A DNA stretch of 64,000 bases from assembly GCF_003003005.1 (NCBI RefSeq), contig NZ_PVTR01000005.1, positions 62,001 to 126,000 on the forward strand, in the 5' to 3' direction. Position numbers and translations under genes: made by a program. This DNA is from Mongoliibacter ruber (lineage in GTDB: Bacteria; Bacteroidota; Bacteroidia; Cytophagales; Cyclobacteriaceae). Numbering within the stretch: position 1 is the stretch's first letter; each line of letters starts with the position of its first letter. The notes beneath the pieces are model-generated. The model did not search any database and was not told the origin of the DNA. It saw only the letters and a program-made list of their open reading frames with translations. This document shows, one piece after another, positions 23,769-34,146 of this stretch.

Positions 23769-24773
23769 CTATATTTTCATCCTCGCCTCAGGCACCACAT
23801 CCATAGCACAAAACTCACCTTTGAGGTATTTGTAATGACCAACCATCGCTATCATGGCGGCATTATCTGTGCAATATTCAAACTTTGGGATATACACTGA
23901 CCAACCGTGTTTTTTTGCCAAAAGTTGCAATTCAGCCCTCAGTCCCGAATTGGCAGAAACACCTCCGGCTATGGCAATATGGTTAATCTTGTGAGCGGCA
24001 GCAGCTTTCTTGAGCTTTTGCATCAACATTTTGATTAGGGTAAACTGTATTGATGCACATAGATCGGTCAAATTCTCCTCAATAAAATTCGGGTTACTTT
24101 TCAATTGATCCCTAAGGAAATATAAAACAGCGGTCTTGATGCCAGAAAACGAATAACTCAAGCCAGGCATATCTGACACCGGAAAAGGGAAAGCTTTTGG
24201 ATTTCCTTCTTTTGCATACTTATCAATCAATGGCCCTCCAGGATATGGCAATCCCAGTAGTTTGGCTGTCTTATCGAAGGCTTCTCCTACCGCATCATCC
24301 ATCGTTTCGCCTATCACTTCCATCACCAAATGGTCTTTGACCAAAACCAACTGCGTATGTCCTCCGCTGACTGTTAGGCAAATAAATGGGAACTTGGGTT
24401 TTGGATCCTCAATAAAATGAGCCAAAATATGCGCTTGCATGTGATTGACTTCAATGAGTGGAATACCCAAGGAATAGGCAAAAGATTTGGCAAAAGATAC
24501 TCCTACCAAAAGTGCCCCCATCAATCCGGGACCTCTTGTAAAAGCCACAGCTGACAAATCATTTTTGGAAATACCAGAGCTTTCTATTGCCTCATGTATG
24601 ACTGGAATAAGGTGTTGCTGATGTGCTCTAGAAGCCAACTCAGGAACTACCCCTCCATATTTTTCGTGTACTGATTGCGTGGCGATAATATTATTAAGTA
24701 TTTTGCCATCAGAAATTACCGCTGCAGACGTTTCATCACATGATGATTCTATAGCTAGAATATTGATTTTCAT
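23769..24773 (-). CDS. tsaD: tRNA N6-adenosine threonylcarbamoyltransferase
   Basis: TsaD transfers the threonylcarbamoyl group to A37 of ANN-decoding tRNAs, working with TsaB, TsaE and TsaC. The 334-residue product has the ASKHA-fold motifs: ILAIESSCDETSAAVI, the metal histidines in NHMQAHILAHF, LTVSGGHTQLVLV, PYPGGPLIDKYA, SFSGIKTAVLYF, and IAIAGGVSANSGLR. Length and start are standard. It is divergently transcribed from tamB; only 13 bp separate the two start codons, so their promoters must overlap the opposite coding regions or lie further away. Confidence 0.97.
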   Translation of the reverse strand: MKINILAIESSCDETSAAVISDGKILNNIIATQSVHEKYGGVVPELASRAHQQHLIPVIHEAIESSGISKNDLSAVAFTRGPGLMGALLVGVSFAKSFAYSLGIPLIEVNHMQAHILAHFIEDPKPKFPFICLTVSGGHTQLVLVKDHLVMEVIGETMDDAVGEAFDKTAKLLGLPYPGGPLIDKYAKEGNPKAFPFPVSDMPGLSYSFSGIKTAVLYFLRDQLKSNPNFIEENLTDLCASIQFTLIKMLMQKLKKAAAAHKINHIAIAGGVSANSGLRAELQLLAKKHGWSVYIPKFEYCTDNAAMIAMVGHYKYLKGEFCAMDVVPEARMKI

Positions 24774-24786
24774 TGCAGATTAATCC

Positions 24787-27700
24787 TTGGAAAAGAACCC
24801 GAAAGTTACGGAAAAAATACTGAAAGCCTTAAGGCTTATCTTCAGGCTAGTACTTTTCCTTGTTCTAGGGATTTTTTTTATAGCCGCACTTCTACAAATC
24901 CCCTACTTCCAGACAAAAGCCACAAAGGTTCTGACAGATCATATTAGTGAAAATACAGGTTTCAGGACAAGAATATCAGGCGTTAAAATTCGCTGGTGGG
25001 ATGCCATTAGCTTAAATGATTTGGTCATTTATGACCAAAAAGACAGCTTAATGGTCGATCTTGAGGAAGTATATATTGATTTTTCCATCCGAGGTTTATT
25101 TGATAGGGAAAACCCATCCTTGGATCAAATCAAAATGGAAAAGGGAAATGTCAGGTTGATCTTCCATCAAGATGAAGAATACCTCAATATTTCCGAATTT
25201 TTCTCAAGGCTAAATGCACTGCTTCCGGGCACCAAAGATCCAGACAAACCTTCTGGCAGATTCGAAATCAATAATATCTATTTCAATGAAACCTCACTTG
25301 ATATCCTCAACTATGGCGCGACCCCGGTTACGGAGGGCTTTGATTACAATAACCTAAGATTCCGTAAACTGATAGCTGATGCTGATGATTTTTATACTGA
25401 CGGGCCGGTTTTAGGCATGAAAGTCAACTACCTCAGAGGTGAAGAAAGCACTTCTGGAATGGTCTTCCAACAGTTGAAAACAGATTTCACATATGCTCCT
25501 ACTTATATGGAGTTTGACAACCTGTACCTTAGGTCAAATAGGACTGAATTTAAAGATTACCTTAAATTCAGTTATTCTTCCAGCAAGGCCCTTTCCAATT
25601 TCAATCAGGAGGTACAGATACTGGCTAGGCTCGATGAGGCCATCCTGGATATTGCCGACCTTAATTTTTTCACAGACCAATTACCGGAAATCGATGACCG
25701 TATCTCCTTAAGCGGAGAGATCCTAGGGACTGTGGATGAATTGATATCCGAACAACTATTAATAAGATTTGGACAGCGGAGTGCCTTATTTGGTAAATTC
25801 AAAATCAACGGACTCCCCGATATCAGCAATACTTTTTTCGAAATGTCCCTGATGAATTCTGTACTCAACAGCACAGACCTTGCTCCCTACATTTCCACTG
25901 AGGCACAAAGGGAAATCAATAAATTCAGAGACATCAGATTCGATACTGACTTTTCCGGATTCCTACACTTTTTTACTTTCAATGGAAGGTTCAGAACAGG
26001 TATCGGCAATATGACAGGCCGCTTGAGTTTTAAATCAGAAAATGACATCCCTACCTATACTGGAAGACTTGAATTGGAAAATCTGGACTTAGGTATACTG
26101 ATGGAAGACCGGCAACAATTCCAGAAAGTATCTATGACGGGAAGGGTAAAAGGAACGGGACTTTCGGTTGAATCTGCAATTTTGGAATTGGATGCTGATG
26201 TCAGGAAAATCGGTGTCAAAGGTTATGATTATGCCAACATAAAGACTGATGCTACCTATGGCAGAGATTTGTTCAGGGGCAGCATAGTAATAGATGATCC
26301 CAACCTTAAAGGGGAGGCCAATGGCGTCCTTGATCTCAGAGACGGTAAAGATTCAATCAGGCTCAATATGGAGTTGGACACAGCATTCCTCAAAGAATTG
26401 AAATTTGTAGAAAATGACCTCTTCATCAGTGGCAAATTAGACATGGATACCAAAGGCATTACCTTAGATGACATAGAGGGTATTGCCAGATTCAGCGATA
26501 TTTCTGTCAGCGTGGAAGGGCGCAACCTGAATGTTGACAATTTCTTTTTCCAATCTCTCTTTACGGACGAATCCAGAGTGATTTCGCTGAATTCAGATCT
26601 TTTGGTGGCAGGGATATCAGGAATATTTAAAATAGAGGAATTGATCACCGATGTCACCAACCTCAGTAAAGAGTACCTCGCTATTTTAACCAATTCCGAG
26701 AATCCTGTTGATGTCTCCCAAGTTGGGTTGCATGAACCTTACAACATTGACATCAATATGAACTTTATTGATATCAATCCCATCATCAATTTGATTGAAC
26801 CAAAAGCATCAATTTCTAAAAACACCTTGATAGAAGGTGCTTTTTACCAAACCCCTGACAATACTATCCTTAATTTTTTCTCAAGTATCGACAGCATTTA
26901 TTACAACGGTAATTTCCTGTTTGACACCAACTTAGATTTCAATACTTCCAAGTTATCCAGAAGCAATGATGTATTGGCTTCTTTCTATGTCTATTCAAAA
27001 CAACAGGATTTAAAGTCAGGATTGATATTCAATAATTTGGAAATGGAAGCCATTTGGGATGTCAACAATATAGATTTCACATACAAGCAGGATCAACTGA
27101 GCACTGGAAGCTACCTGCGCATCCAAAATGAAATCGCCATATATCCAGATCATACCACGATCATTTTTGAGCCTTCAGAGCTTAAAATCATCGATAAAAT
27201 ATGGAACTTTGATCCTGAAAACAGAATATATATAGCCGACAATTCCTTTCTTTTTGACAACCTCAAACTTTACAATGAGAACCAATTTATTTCACTGAAT
27301 GGCAATATTTCCAACAATCCCGAAGATGTCTTGGGACTTGAAATCAGTAATTTGAACCTGGATTTTTTCAACACACTATCAGTCAAGGAATTCGAAGGTA
27401 TGGCCAATGGACAATTTGGATTGAGCAGCATCTTCGAAACTTTGGCAATCAATGGCCAATTGAATATAGATGATTTTTACATCAACAATTTTTTGATAGG
27501 AGACATAGAGGCCGGCACTTTCTTTTCCGAAGGTCTGATCAATATCGAACTCAACAACTATAGACAGGGCAAAAAAGTCATTTCTCTAGAGGGATCGCTG
27601 GGTGGTGAAGAACAAGACCTTGGGCTAAAGGCGAAACTACAACAAGCAAACATTTCAGTTTTAGAGCCATTTTTGGAAGATTATGTGACGCAAATGGGAG

Positions 27701-29406
27701 GGACTGTAACAGGTGACTTAGATATAGGAGGAAATTTAGCCTTTCCGGTAGTGACAGGTACAGGTCGGGTAGATGAAGGACGTCTATTGATCAATTACCT
27801 GAATACTCCTTACACCATTGATGGCAACTTGGTATTTGAGAATAACGAAATCAGTTTTAGAGAAATCACCCTTAAGGATGTCAATGGAAACCGCGCAAGA
27901 ATGCGTGGCGGAATTTCACATGATTACTTCAGAGATTTTGTTTTGGATATTTCCTCCACCATGGAAAATTTCCAAGTCTTGAACACCACTATTCGGGACA
28001 ATGACCTTTTTTATGGCACAGCCAATGTCTCCGGAAGCCTTAATATCTTGGGTGCTGCCAACAACTTGGATATCACAGCAAGAGCCACTTCACAGCCGAA
28101 TACCAGAATTTTCATACCCTTCGGAACTTCCAATATTCAAGCCCAGGAAGATTTTATCAATATCATCAACATCAGAGACACTACACAAACAAAATCCTTT
28201 GAAGAGTCAGTAGAAAAACTTGCCATCAATAATGTACGCATGAACTTTATCCTAGACATCACACCTGATGCCTACACTGAAATTCAGATAGACCCAAGAA
28301 CAGGTGAAAATATCCAAGGAAGAGGACGGGGAGTACTGACACTTAACATTGATACTCAGGGAAATTTTTCCATGCAGGGCAATTACGAAATCACTGAGGC
28401 CCGTTACAACTTCTCTCTTTATAATGTCATCAGAAGAGAGTTTGTGGTAGAACCTGGAGGTAGGATTTCATGGTTTGGAGACCCTTATGAAGGAGTGATG
28501 GACCTGAGGGCTTATTACCAGGAAAGTGTCTCTCTGCAAAATCTTCAAAACGTGCAAAACCAAGGCTTGGAAGATCCACAGATGCGCAGACGCTGGCCTC
28601 TAAGGGTGATCATGGACCTCAAGGGTAGTCTGCTTTCTCCAGACATAGCTTTTAACTTTGACTTTGCCGAATTTCCTTCTGAGGGAAATATTCAGACCTA
28701 TATATCAGCTTTCCAAAACCGAATCGCAAATGATGAACAAGAGAAAAACAGGCAGGTTTTCTCTGTAATCATGATGCGCTCTCTTTCCCCAGAAGGACAA
28801 TTTACCGGTGTGAGCAATATTGCCACCTCCAACTTAAGCCAGTTGCTTTCCTCCCAGTTAAACAGTTTTATTGCTCAGGTAGATCAAAACCTTGAAGTGG
28901 ATATTGACTTGGCCAATCTAGACCAATCGGCGCTGGAAACCTTCCAACTTCGTGTTGCCTACACCTTTCTAGATGGTAGGCTGAGGGTGACCAGAGACGG
29001 GGGCTTTACAGATTTGCAGGGAAATGCTGACATCAACAGCATCGCGGGAGACTGGCAGGCTGAGTACCTACTCACAGAAGATGGGAGGTATAGAATGAGG
29101 ATATACAACAGGAATAATTTCAACACTTTCACCTCCCTTTCACTGGCAAGAAATGTGGCCACCTATGGGGTATCTGTTTCCCAGAACCTTTCTTTCAATT
29201 CATTTACAGAGCTTTGGAATAAATTAAGGTCGGGAGAAAGGGAAAAACTCCGAATCAACGATACCGATGACTTTTTGAGATACGAGTTCGAAGAATCTGA
29301 AAATTGGAAACCCATTCCATTGAAAGATTTAGAGGAAAAAATAGAGCCGAAGTATTATGAGATTATTGAAAAACCAAAAACAATCCGAAAAGAGGATGAG
29401 GATTAA
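24787..29406 (+). CDS. tamB: TamB-like translocation/assembly protein (DUF490)
   Basis: A 1539-residue protein with one N-terminal membrane anchor (LRLIFRLVLFLVLGIFFIAA), then RTRISGVKIRWWDAISLNDL of the AsmA-like start, a very long repetitive beta-rich middle that should form a periplasm-spanning groove, and the conserved C-terminal TamB domain (NFSMQGNYEITEARYNFSL, YEGVMDLRAYYQ, NLEVDIDLAN, RLRVTRDGGF, ADINSIAGDWQAEYLLTEDG). TamB proteins carry lipids or assist outer-membrane assembly. No ATG is available near the start: an in-frame TAA at 24781 precedes TTG at 24787, so TTG is the likely start. The acidic tail (PKTIRKEDED) is unusual. Confidence 0.93.
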   Translation: MEKNPKVTEKILKALRLIFRLVLFLVLGIFFIAALLQIPYFQTKATKVLTDHISENTGFRTRISGVKIRWWDAISLNDLVIYDQKDSLMVDLEEVYIDFSIRGLFDRENPSLDQIKMEKGNVRLIFHQDEEYLNISEFFSRLNALLPGTKDPDKPSGRFEINNIYFNETSLDILNYGATPVTEGFDYNNLRFRKLIADADDFYTDGPVLGMKVNYLRGEESTSGMVFQQLKTDFTYAPTYMEFDNLYLRSNRTEFKDYLKFSYSSSKALSNFNQEVQILARLDEAILDIADLNFFTDQLPEIDDRISLSGEILGTVDELISEQLLIRFGQRSALFGKFKINGLPDISNTFFEMSLMNSVLNSTDLAPYISTEAQREINKFRDIRFDTDFSGFLHFFTFNGRFRTGIGNMTGRLSFKSENDIPTYTGRLELENLDLGILMEDRQQFQKVSMTGRVKGTGLSVESAILELDADVRKIGVKGYDYANIKTDATYGRDLFRGSIVIDDPNLKGEANGVLDLRDGKDSIRLNMELDTAFLKELKFVENDLFISGKLDMDTKGITLDDIEGIARFSDISVSVEGRNLNVDNFFFQSLFTDESRVISLNSDLLVAGISGIFKIEELITDVTNLSKEYLAILTNSENPVDVSQVGLHEPYNIDINMNFIDINPIINLIEPKASISKNTLIEGAFYQTPDNTILNFFSSIDSIYYNGNFLFDTNLDFNTSKLSRSNDVLASFYVYSKQQDLKSGLIFNNLEMEAIWDVNNIDFTYKQDQLSTGSYLRIQNEIAIYPDHTTIIFEPSELKIIDKIWNFDPENRIYIADNSFLFDNLKLYNENQFISLNGNISNNPEDVLGLEISNLNLDFFNTLSVKEFEGMANGQFGLSSIFETLAINGQLNIDDFYINNFLIGDIEAGTFFSEGLINIELNNYRQGKKVISLEGSLGGEEQDLGLKAKLQQANISVLEPFLEDYVTQMGGTVTGDLDIGGNLAFPVVTGTGRVDEGRLLINYLNTPYTIDGNLVFENNEISFREITLKDVNGNRARMRGGISHDYFRDFVLDISSTMENFQVLNTTIRDNDLFYGTANVSGSLNILGAANNLDITARATSQPNTRIFIPFGTSNIQAQEDFINIINIRDTTQTKSFEESVEKLAINNVRMNFILDITPDAYTEIQIDPRTGENIQGRGRGVLTLNIDTQGNFSMQGNYEITEARYNFSLYNVIRREFVVEPGGRISWFGDPYEGVMDLRAYYQESVSLQNLQNVQNQGLEDPQMRRRWPLRVIMDLKGSLLSPDIAFNFDFAEFPSEGNIQTYISAFQNRIANDEQEKNRQVFSVIMMRSLSPEGQFTGVSNIATSNLSQLLSSQLNSFIAQVDQNLEVDIDLANLDQSALETFQLRVAYTFLDGRLRVTRDGGFTDLQGNADINSIAGDWQAEYLLTEDGRYRMRIYNRNNFNTFTSLSLARNVATYGVSVSQNLSFNSFTELWNKLRSGEREKLRINDTDDFLRYEFEESENWKPIPLKDLEEKIEPKYYEIIEKPKTIRKEDED

Positions 29407-29464
29407 AACAATTTTGATTTTTAATTATTCTAAACTTACAAATACAATTACTATATGAAATAGA

Positions 29465-29485
29465 GCCTGTCTGTAAGAGACAGGC
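29465..29485 (+). terminator. hairpin after tamB
   Basis: GCCTGTCT (29465-29472) pairs with AGACAGGC (29478-29485). There is no strong T tract, so termination is only probable. The 173-bp gap also has a second small GGGG-rich hairpin near 29533-29553. Confidence 0.4.
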
Positions 29486-29579
29486 CTGCCTGAAGCAAAC
29501 AAGCATAACGAAAACCACACCAAGTGGGATGTCCCCCATCGGGGCTATCGGGGTGACAAGTAAAAACAATTAAATACAC

Positions 29580-30878
29580 ATGAAAAAAGTAAGCATATTT
29601 TGGTTTAGAAGGGATTTACGATTGGAGGACAACACAGGACTTTACCATGCCTATGAACAAGAAAAAAATGTGTTGCCACTGTTTATTTTTGACAGGAATA
29701 TCCTAGATGAATTGGAAGACAAGAAAGATGGGAGGGTGACCTTTATCCATAACCAGATAAAAAAAATATCGGAAGACCTGAAAAGCTTTGACAGCAGTCT
29801 TCTTGTCAAGTATGGAAAACCTCTGGAAATCTGGCAACAACTTCTTGAGGAGTACGAAGTAGAAAATGTGTACACCAACCGAGATTACGAACCCTATGCA
29901 AAAGAAAGGGATGAAGCTGTCAAAAAACTCCTGAAATCAAACGGGGTACAGTTTTTGGATTTCAAAGACCAAGTGGTTTTTGAAAAAGACGAAATTCAAA
30001 ATGGTTCGGGGGGATTTTATAAAGTCTTTACTCCATATAGTAAAGTCTGGTTGGATAAATTCCAAAAATCAAAAATTGAATTACTGACACTTGATGGTCG
30101 CAAAAAGAATTTCCTAAAAACAGATCCATTTGACATTCCGCGTTTGGAAGATATGGGTTTTGAAAAATCAGATTTGGAGATACCTGCTTTGGAAATCGAC
30201 AAACCTTTGATCAGAAATTATGACAAAACCCGCAATTTCCCTGCGCAAAATGGCACAAGCAGATTGGGGATACACCTAAGATTTGGTACTATCAGTGTAA
30301 GAAAACTGGCTTTAGAGGCGGTTGAATTAAACAAAACATACCTCAATGAACTGATTTGGAGAGAGTTCTATATGATGATTTTGTACCACAACACAGCCGT
30401 GGTAGACAAGGCATTCAAGTCTCAATATGACCAGATACCTTGGAGAAACAATGAAGAGGAATTTGAAAAGTGGTGTGAAGGAAAAACAGGCTACCCGATT
30501 GTAGATGCAGGTATGCGTGAGCTCAATCAAACAGGCTACATGCACAATAGGGTCAGGATGATCGTGGCAAGCTTCTTGACCAAACATCTTTTAATTGATT
30601 GGCGATGGGGAGAAGCGTACTTTGCGAAAAAATTACTTGACTTTGAGCTTTCTTCCAACAATGGTGGCTGGCAATGGGCCGCAGGCACAGGAACCGACGC
30701 TCAGCCATACTTCAGGGTTTTCAACCCTGAATCTCAGACAGAAAAGTTTGACAAAGACTTGAAATATATTAAAAAATGGGTTCCAGAATTCGGGACCGAC
30801 AAATACCCTGATCCTATGGTAGACCACAAATCTGCAAGATTAAGGGCAATAGACACATATAAAACAGCATTGAATTGA
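29580..30878 (+). CDS. phrB: deoxyribodipyrimidine photo-lyase / cryptochrome
   Basis: The 432-residue protein repairs cyclobutane pyrimidine dimers with blue light. It has the N-terminal antenna domain (VSIFWFRRDLRLEDNTGLYH, PLFIFDRNIL, YTNRDYEPYAKERD) and the FAD domain with RLGIHLRFGTISVRKL, LNELIWREFYMMIL, TGYPIVDAGMRELNQTGYMH, NNGGWQWAAGTGTDAQPYFR and FNPESQTEKFD. The tryptophan chain residues appear present. It looks like a class I CPD photolyase, though a cryptochrome role cannot be ruled out. Its stop overlaps the start of the Smr-domain gene. Confidence 0.93.
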   Translation: MKKVSIFWFRRDLRLEDNTGLYHAYEQEKNVLPLFIFDRNILDELEDKKDGRVTFIHNQIKKISEDLKSFDSSLLVKYGKPLEIWQQLLEEYEVENVYTNRDYEPYAKERDEAVKKLLKSNGVQFLDFKDQVVFEKDEIQNGSGGFYKVFTPYSKVWLDKFQKSKIELLTLDGRKKNFLKTDPFDIPRLEDMGFEKSDLEIPALEIDKPLIRNYDKTRNFPAQNGTSRLGIHLRFGTISVRKLALEAVELNKTYLNELIWREFYMMILYHNTAVVDKAFKSQYDQIPWRNNEEEFEKWCEGKTGYPIVDAGMRELNQTGYMHNRVRMIVASFLTKHLLIDWRWGEAYFAKKLLDFELSSNNGGWQWAAGTGTDAQPYFRVFNPESQTEKFDKDLKYIKKWVPEFGTDKYPDPMVDHKSARLRAIDTYKTALN

Positions 30879-31831
30879 TGAATATAGGAGACAGAGTAAG
30901 GTTACTTCATGGAAATGAAGAAGGTGTGATCACCAAGATTTCTTCTGGTGGAAGGGTGGAAATTGAAATTGAAGATGGCTTCCGAATCCCTGCCATGAAA
31001 AATGAAGTAGTGCTTATTTCAAGTACAGAAAGGACCTATTTCAAGAATGAGCCAGAGGACAAATCCGTAGTCTCCGAAACTTTCAGCGCTAAGGCCAACA
31101 ACCAAAGTCTAGAGGCCATATATTTGGTTTACATCCCCCTCAACGACAAAGACCACAGCGTCTATCTTTGTAATAATACGTCAAAAGACTTTGTTACAAT
31201 AGCCTCTGAGCATTATGGCGCAAATTCCCAAACCCTCATTTCTGAAAAAATCGCAGCCAAGACAAGTAAAAAAATAACAGAGAAGTCGATCCAGAACTTT
31301 GAGGAATGGCCTCCCCTCTTGGTGCAGCTCTTTCCTGTCAATCCGAGGATAGAAAAAACAGAAGGAGCCTTTGAGCGCAAAGTAAAATTCAAAGCCAATA
31401 CGTTTTTCAAAAGTAAGGGCAAGGCGCCCATTCTGGATAAAAATGGATACGTATTCCGCTTGACTGAAAACGCTAAAGAAATAGACATTCAGGAACTGAA
31501 CAAAGAGTTGAACTCTATTGTAGAAAAAAAAGAACAGTCCTTCCCCAGACCTCCTAAAGAGATTGACCTTCATATCGAGAAACTGACCAAAAACCATGAT
31601 TTGATGAGCAATTCGGAAATGATCAAGCTTCAGATGGAAGTGTTTGAGCGGAACCTCAACTATGCAATTGCTTCCGGAATGGATGAAATTTCCTTTATTC
31701 ATGGTATTGGAAATGGCGTTCTCAAAAAAGAAATTCACAAGTATTTAAGCCAATTAGGAAATATTAAGTATTTTCAGGACACACAGAAGAGCCGCTTCGG
31801 CTACGGTGCTACCCTAGTAAGAATTTCTTAA
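30878..31831 (+). CDS. DUF2027 and Smr-domain protein
   Basis: The 317-residue protein starts at the ATG overlapping the phrB stop (TGATG). It has an N-terminal SH3-like segment (GDRVRLLHGNEEGVITKISS), a middle beta-rich DUF2027 domain, and a C-terminal Smr domain with KEIDLHIEKL, ISFIHGIGNGVLKKEIHKYL and the closing FGYGATLVRIS. Smr domains nick branched DNA or cleave RNA, as in MutS2, but the ATPase part of MutS2 is absent. The overlap with photolyase suggests co-expression and, weakly, a link to DNA maintenance. Confidence 0.85.
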   Translation: MNIGDRVRLLHGNEEGVITKISSGGRVEIEIEDGFRIPAMKNEVVLISSTERTYFKNEPEDKSVVSETFSAKANNQSLEAIYLVYIPLNDKDHSVYLCNNTSKDFVTIASEHYGANSQTLISEKIAAKTSKKITEKSIQNFEEWPPLLVQLFPVNPRIEKTEGAFERKVKFKANTFFKSKGKAPILDKNGYVFRLTENAKEIDIQELNKELNSIVEKKEQSFPRPPKEIDLHIEKLTKNHDLMSNSEMIKLQMEVFERNLNYAIASGMDEISFIHGIGNGVLKKEIHKYLSQLGNIKYFQDTQKSRFGYGATLVRIS

Positions 31832-31834
31832 TCT

Positions 31835-32668
31835 ATGCAAGGTAAAATTTCACCCGTTTTTGGGCTGTTTCAGCAACACTTTGAGGAAGCCAAATCTGCA
31901 CATGCTTCCCTGAGCAAACAGTTTAGAGGTAAAAAAGCCATTGAACTGGAAAGCAGACTGATTTTCCTGGAAATTTACATTGACCTATTGTCACATATTC
32001 ACTTTGACAAAGAAGGTTTGAAATTTGAGCTTTTTGCTCCATTCAAGAGCATCTTCAAGGGTCTTAAGAAAACCAAACACTTGAAGATGGTCATCAACCA
32101 GGTAGAAGCCATCAAACTCAATGACTCAATAGAATTCAAGAGCTATACTAAAACCTTGCTTTCAGAAAAAAACAAGCTATACGCTGAAGTATATGACCAT
32201 GTGCTTGTGGCTCCTCTTTTTATTTGGGAAAACCTATACGAGTCAGCCCACAAATTAAGTAAAGGCCTTAAGCCACTGATGATCAACACTGCGACTACTC
32301 AGATCATCAATGAAGAGTTGGAATATTTCAACCTAGACCATAAAAGCCGATTAGACAGTAAAGCATTAAAAGATATTTATGAGGGTCTTCGTGTAATAAT
32401 CGCTTTGGAAAATCTACGGATTGAATCAGGGTTCAATCCTATTTTTGTGGATGAGGTGCATGACAAGATGGGCCTGTTGCAAAAATCACTTTTAAAATGG
32501 TATGAAAACCAACTCTTTATTCAACACCTGACCGGATTTTTGTCAGACAAGCAAAACATCTCCAAAAAATACCTTGATCTATTAGCCAACCTTCAGGACA
32601 ATAAAAGAAGCTTCAAGTCTTTGTTGGAAAAACAAATTCGGGAACTTTTTGAAAAAATACTGGACTGA
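31835..32668 (+). CDS. all-helical protein of unknown function
   Basis: The 277-residue cytosolic protein starts three bases after the Smr gene and is rich in Lys, Glu and Leu, with predicted long helices throughout (AIELESRLIFLEIYIDLLSH, HKLSKGLKPLMINTATTQI, GLRVIIALENLRIESGF). There is no signal peptide. The helix pattern recalls CHAD-type domains, which bind polyphosphate, but the conserved histidines of CHAD are not clear, so I do not assign it. It is probably the third gene of the phrB operon. Confidence 0.7.
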   Translation: MQGKISPVFGLFQQHFEEAKSAHASLSKQFRGKKAIELESRLIFLEIYIDLLSHIHFDKEGLKFELFAPFKSIFKGLKKTKHLKMVINQVEAIKLNDSIEFKSYTKTLLSEKNKLYAEVYDHVLVAPLFIWENLYESAHKLSKGLKPLMINTATTQIINEELEYFNLDHKSRLDSKALKDIYEGLRVIIALENLRIESGFNPIFVDEVHDKMGLLQKSLLKWYENQLFIQHLTGFLSDKQNISKKYLDLLANLQDNKRSFKSLLEKQIRELFEKILD

Positions 32669-32673
32669 ACATT

Positions 32674-34146
32674 CTAGACCTTAACTCGTCGGTAACTTTT
32701 GAAGGAATACCAACTGACCAATCCATAACCAAAAGCCAGCATTAGATGGAATACAAGCATTTGATATGTACCTGATCGAATGGATAAAAACACGATCAAA
32801 GTAAATACAAAAGCAAGGGCAGCCTCAACATATGTGGTCAAAGGGATTTTAAACTGATTGTAAATGTTTTGAGTCCATTTGTCTTTTGAGTCAGAGAGGT
32901 TGTATTTAGGCGTTCTAATGAACGGTGATTTTTTGCCTGTAATGCCTTCCCATACTGCTTGGGTATTGTGGACAGCCAAGCCCATTGAGACCGACAAAAA
33001 CAAGGGCAGTTCCCATATAAACCTCAAAACACCTTTCAATGAGAAATCCAGCAAACTGAGATTTGCAATAAAATACACAAGTGCTATGATCAGAAAACTC
33101 ACCAAAAACCCACCTGCGTACTTAAAATAAGTCTCGGGAATCCAATCCATCTGAAAACCTAACCATATCGGAATACTACTTAGACTGACCAGCAAAACCG
33201 CAATAAAAATCACTGCATTGAGCAAATGTGCCGTGGCATGGATTTTAACTTTCATTGGAAATGGATTCAAGAGAACATTTTGAAGGTGTTTCATAGCGCA
33301 CTCAGCCCCCCCTTTAGTCCAGCGAAATTGCTGAGACTTGATCGCTGACATTACAGGAGGCAGCTCTGCAGGCGAAACAATATCCGGTCTGTAGATAAAT
33401 TTCCAACCTTTTTGTTGGGCCCGATAGCTCAGGTCTAAGTCTTCAGTCAAGGTATCGGCCTCCCAATTGCCCGCATCGAGGATACAGGATTTTCTCCATA
33501 TTCCTCCTGTACCATTGAAATTGATAAATGCCTCTTGTTGATTTCTTCCAATCTGCTCTACCATAAAATGAGCATCCAAGGCAAAGGCCTGTAAGCGGGT
33601 AAGCATGGAATAGTTTTCATTCAGATGTGTCCAACGCGACTGTACCATCCCAACTTTTGGGTTTTCAAAATGTCCAACAGTCTGCAATATAAATTCAGGA
33701 TCTGGTAAAAAATCCGCATCAAATACAGCTATAAATTCCCCAGTAGCCTCGTGTAAGCCTTCTTTTAGGGCGCCAGCCTTGAAACCTTTGCGATCTGTTC
33801 TATGCAAGTACTGAAAGTTCACCTCAGGATACCGCAACAATTCGCGCTGGATAATCCCCACGGTTTCATCTGTGCTGTCATCCAAAATCTGGATTTGAAG
33901 CTTCTCTTTTGGGTAATTAAACTTTGCACAGGCATCAATCAGCCTTTTTACAACATACTTTTCATTATAGACAGGCAACTGCACCGTAACCTTTGGAAGT
34001 TTGTCAAAGTCCAAAATTGGGTGTGTGCTCTTTTTTCTCCTAAATCTCAAAAAATGATACAGCAGATGGGCCTGGGCAAAACTATACAAGCTAACAAATA
34101 GCATGGCCAATAAGTACACGCCTATGAAAATATAAAGAATACTCAT
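32674..34146 (-). CDS. membrane glycosyltransferase family 2, cellulose-synthase-like
   Basis: The 490-residue enzyme has an N-terminal helix, a cytosolic GT2 domain and about five C-terminal helices. Seen are PKVTVQLPVYNEKYVVKRLI, DDSTDET, the metal-binding FDADFLP, GTGGIWRKS, TEDLDLSYRA and QQFRWTKGGAEC, the QxxRW acceptor motif of processive or hydroxyl-acceptor transferases. It resembles ceramide or beta-glucan transferases; the acceptor is unknown. It starts with ATG sharing one base with the stop of the Fe-S gene upstream (TAATG), the last of a four-gene overlapping operon. Confidence 0.9.
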   Translation of the reverse strand: MSILYIFIGVYLLAMLFVSLYSFAQAHLLYHFLRFRRKKSTHPILDFDKLPKVTVQLPVYNEKYVVKRLIDACAKFNYPKEKLQIQILDDSTDETVGIIQRELLRYPEVNFQYLHRTDRKGFKAGALKEGLHEATGEFIAVFDADFLPDPEFILQTVGHFENPKVGMVQSRWTHLNENYSMLTRLQAFALDAHFMVEQIGRNQQEAFINFNGTGGIWRKSCILDAGNWEADTLTEDLDLSYRAQQKGWKFIYRPDIVSPAELPPVMSAIKSQQFRWTKGGAECAMKHLQNVLLNPFPMKVKIHATAHLLNAVIFIAVLLVSLSSIPIWLGFQMDWIPETYFKYAGGFLVSFLIIALVYFIANLSLLDFSLKGVLRFIWELPLFLSVSMGLAVHNTQAVWEGITGKKSPFIRTPKYNLSDSKDKWTQNIYNQFKIPLTTYVEAALAFVFTLIVFLSIRSGTYQMLVFHLMLAFGYGLVSWYSFKSYRRVKV